DNA from: a virus
Reading direction: 5' to 3' (one strand)
Virus record (IMG/VR): IMGVR_UViG_3300005833_000020
Span: 1-22,948 of that record
Length of the DNA: 22,948 nt
Below, in pieces: positions 21,232-22,948 of this stretch. Both the position numbers and the translations under genes were made by a program. Under the pieces are notes generated by a model that saw nothing but the letters and a program-made list of their open reading frames with translations, made no database searches and had not been told where the DNA came from. The number at the start of each line of letters is the position of its first letter. Within the stretch, counting starts at the first letter, position 1.

Positions 21232-21893
21232 TGGCTACTAACGCTTACGGTTTCACGTATCCTCTTTCGGATGCGCAAGTTGACGTACCTAACGATGCTC
21301 TCCAGTTAGCAGATTCAATTGGTCCATACACTGTCGATTCTTTCACCAATGCTGGACAGAGAGATTCATTCATTACGCAACCACAAGAGGGACAATGGGT
21401 TTGGTTGCGAGACATCAAAATGACAACCTATTACAATGGTTCCGTCTGGATTGAGCATCGTAGTAAAGGCGCTGCTTTACCCGCCACGGCAGAGGGTTAC
21501 GGTAACGGGCAGAATAGTATTACAGCTACGTCGGCTCAAGTACTACCAAGTTTTCCTGCTGATGTCAGTATGGTTAATCCGCATCCTTCACGTTCCCTTA
21601 GATGTCAAGTAGTTTACGGATGTTGGCTTGTGGCTAACGGTGCAACGGTCCGTGGCGTGATGACTTCTTATGGTGTTTATTCTCTTCCGGTTCCTCCTAT
21701 TACAAACGTATGGGGACAGGTGCCATTAACAGGAGACATTGGGTCCGTTACGATTCAACGTAAGGGAACTGTCAATGTTGACTTGCCTCCTGGGACAACG
21801 ACTTTCCAATGGAAAGCCTACAGAGATGCTGCGATCGGCTCTCCAATGCTTAATTACGCAACCATCTCAGTGATTCCTCAATGCTATCTTTAG
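21231..21893 (+). CDS. Minor tail / tail-tip protein (second paralogue)
   Basis: This 220-residue protein starts with a one-base overlap (TAATG). It repeats the motif order of the preceding gene: 'TNAYGFTYPLSDAQVDVP' with 'LADSIGP', 'VWLRDIKMTTYYNGSVW', 'NSITATSAQVLPSFP', 'FQWKAYRDAAIGSP' and 'YATISVIPQCYL'. The ends are better conserved between the two than the middle, where 'SMVNPHPSRSLRCQVVYG' replaces a related but distinct stretch. That pattern suggests that the central surface diverged after duplication. A role in host recognition is inferred. It ends in TAG just before the endolysin, whose Shine-Dalgarno overlaps the stop. Confidence 0.8.
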   Translation: MATNAYGFTYPLSDAQVDVPNDALQLADSIGPYTVDSFTNAGQRDSFITQPQEGQWVWLRDIKMTTYYNGSVWIEHRSKGAALPATAEGYGNGQNSITATSAQVLPSFPADVSMVNPHPSRSLRCQVVYGCWLVANGATVRGVMTSYGVYSLPVPPITNVWGQVPLTGDIGSVTIQRKGTVNVDLPPGTTTFQWKAYRDAAIGSPMLNYATISVIPQCYL

Positions 21894-21903
21894 GAGTGAT
21901 GAG

Positions 21904-22773
21904 ATGAAAGGAAAGGTTGACAGGATTCTTTATCCTCCTGCCTTATGGCGCCCATTGTCATTGCGTCAAGATGAACCTAAGATAGTTCCACGTTTGTTAA
22001 TCACACATACCATGGTTGGCAGTTTGCGTGGCACTGAAACTATGTTTAAAGGTGGAGGTTACAAGGGAACTGAATCTCACTTTGGATTAGGTGGTCCTTC
22101 TGATGGTTCTAATCTAGATGGCGTACTCTACCAATGGCAATCGTTGGACCGACAAGCGGATGCCCAATATAAAGGCAATACTTACGCGACATCTATTGAG
22201 ACATCGGATGGTGGCAATCCATCGAATCCGTGGTCAGCTAAACAACTGGAAGCATTGATAGCGTTGCATGTTTGGTGGTGTCACGCCACGGGTAATCCAA
22301 CAGAAATAGCTGGCTCTTGGAATGGGTACGGTTGGGGATACCACGCGCTATATGAGGAATGGAATCCTAACGGACATTCATGTCCTGCTGGCGTTCGGAT
22401 CGCTCAACTAAAGAATGTTGTCTACCCTACTGCCACAAGGCTTTTCAAGGAGAAGATGCCTCCTGGTTCCCGTGGTGCTGGGCGCATTTCTGTGTCAGAC
22501 TTTCCTGTGTTTCCTCTAGGCGCAGGAGAGTACTTTGGCCCGGAATCTGGCCCAGCAGAGTCGGTTAGCGGCTTTCATGGTCATTCATCTGATCTAGCAT
22601 TGTGGCAGAGAAGAATGCAGGAAAGAGGATGGAAGATTAAAGACGATGGATTGTATGGATACTTCACTAAGAATGTAGTGATTGAGTTTCAACGGGATAA
22701 GGGTCTTACTCCTGATGGCTTGATTGGTAAAGCAACATGGGACGCCGCATGGTTAAGGGAAGTGACCAAATAG
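21904..22773 (+). CDS. Endolysin: N-acetylmuramoyl-L-alanine amidase with peptidoglycan-binding domain
   Basis: This 289-residue enzyme probably cuts the bond between muramic acid and the stem peptide to release progeny. The N-terminal about 180 residues match the Amidase_2/PGRP fold: 'LLITHTMVG' with candidate zinc ligand His35, 'ESHFGLGG' with His59, 'YATSIETSDGG', then 'WGYHALYEEWNPNGHSCP' with His147, His158 and Cys160 as further candidate ligands. A linker rich in Gly, Pro and Ser leads to a peptidoglycan-binding domain from about residue 230 ('LALWQRRMQERGWKI', 'GLYGYFTKNVVIEFQRDKGL', 'DGLIGKATWDAAW'). There is no signal peptide, so a holin should be needed for export. AGGAG lies at 21892-21896. 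Being next to a coiled-coil gene suggests a lysis cassette. Confidence 0.93.
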   Translation: MKGKVDRILYPPALWRPLSLRQDEPKIVPRLLITHTMVGSLRGTETMFKGGGYKGTESHFGLGGPSDGSNLDGVLYQWQSLDRQADAQYKGNTYATSIETSDGGNPSNPWSAKQLEALIALHVWWCHATGNPTEIAGSWNGYGWGYHALYEEWNPNGHSCPAGVRIAQLKNVVYPTATRLFKEKMPPGSRGAGRISVSDFPVFPLGAGEYFGPESGPAESVSGFHGHSSDLALWQRRMQERGWKIKDDGLYGYFTKNVVIEFQRDKGLTPDGLIGKATWDAAWLREVTK

Positions 22774-22794
22774 AAGCATGAAAGGATCGGGTAT

Positions 22795-22948
22795 ATGATA
22801 GAGGCAGGAAGTGTTCCGGTACCTGATCCTACAGAGCTAACAACGAAAGCCGTTGATAGAGCTAGTGAACAGTGGCGTCGTGAACTTGAATTGTTGAAAG
22901 AATACATTGAATGTCAGATTCGGTCATTGGATCGCAACGTCGAAACAC
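22795..22948 (+). CDS. Start of a coiled-coil lysis-cassette protein (truncated by window edge)
   Basis: A frame opens at ATG 22795, 21 bases after the endolysin stop, and is still open at the window end (51 codons seen). It begins 'MIEAGSVPVPDPTELTTKAV', followed by a charged helix ('EQWRRELELLKEYIECQIRS') likely to be coiled coil. Actinophage lysis cassettes often have a similar small protein with 'DPT.LTT' at the start and a membrane segment later, acting as or with a holin. The membrane part cannot be seen here, so the holin link is only inference. An AAAGGATC stretch upstream may serve as Shine-Dalgarno. Confidence 0.65.
   Translation, partial: MIEAGSVPVPDPTELTTKAVDRASEQWRRELELLKEYIECQIRSLDRNVET

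Overview
This window is the virion-structure and start-of-lysis region of a tailed phage with siphovirus gene order. Every supported gene is on the + strand in one tightly packed late operon, with many TAATG, ATGA and TTGA overlaps and almost no non-coding DNA. The host is probably an actinobacterium. The evidence is a DUF397-type protein (a family concentrated in Streptomyces and relatives), an actinophage-style set of minor tail proteins including a DUF5047-like hub, and tail-tip paralogues beginning with an 'NAYGF..P' motif. Hand-counted stretches are about 43-47% GC, well below typical Streptomyces DNA, apart from a short 62-70% GC patch near 7441-7620. No terminase, integrase, replication gene or tRNA is seen.

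Layout. 1-3269: end of the portal gene, HK97-type prohead protease, and HK97-fold major capsid protein. 3270-3402: the only sizeable gap (133 bases), filled with nested inverted repeats that look like a structured RNA and not a simple terminator. 3403-7887: an unusual cassette between the capsid and the head-tail connector. It holds a small unknown protein, a GT-A-type glycosyltransferase, a 41-residue Cys-containing mini-protein (TTG start), three small probable structural proteins, and a 643-residue protein built from a beta-sandwich and about 14 copies of a 20-residue repeat. 7887-10425: head-tail adaptor, probable tail terminator, two small proteins, and major tail protein. 10427-11365: a DUF397 protein, then the tail assembly chaperone with a -1 reading-frame extension. 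11375-14421: a gp10-like protein and the tape measure protein with a C-terminal lytic transglycosylase domain. 14421-21893: distal-tail-like protein, tail hub, a 1124-residue tail protein with two glycosidase-like domains, and two paralogous tail-tip proteins. 21904-22948: amidase endolysin and the start of a coiled-coil gene that runs off the window.

How the parts work together. Protease and capsid build the head. The 3403-7887 cassette probably decorates and possibly glycosylates the virion. Adaptor and terminator join head to tail. Chaperone and tape measure build the tail tube. The tail-tip enzymes probably cut surface glycan and peptidoglycan at entry, and the endolysin cuts peptidoglycan at exit.

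Most notable signals: the structured element after the capsid gene; the 60-base periodic repeat, whose protein motif reappears in the distal-tail-like protein 7 kb away; a 19-bp inverted repeat whose loop is complementary to upstream sequence; the DUF397 gene inside the tail operon; and the GH26-like plus GH18-like tail protein.
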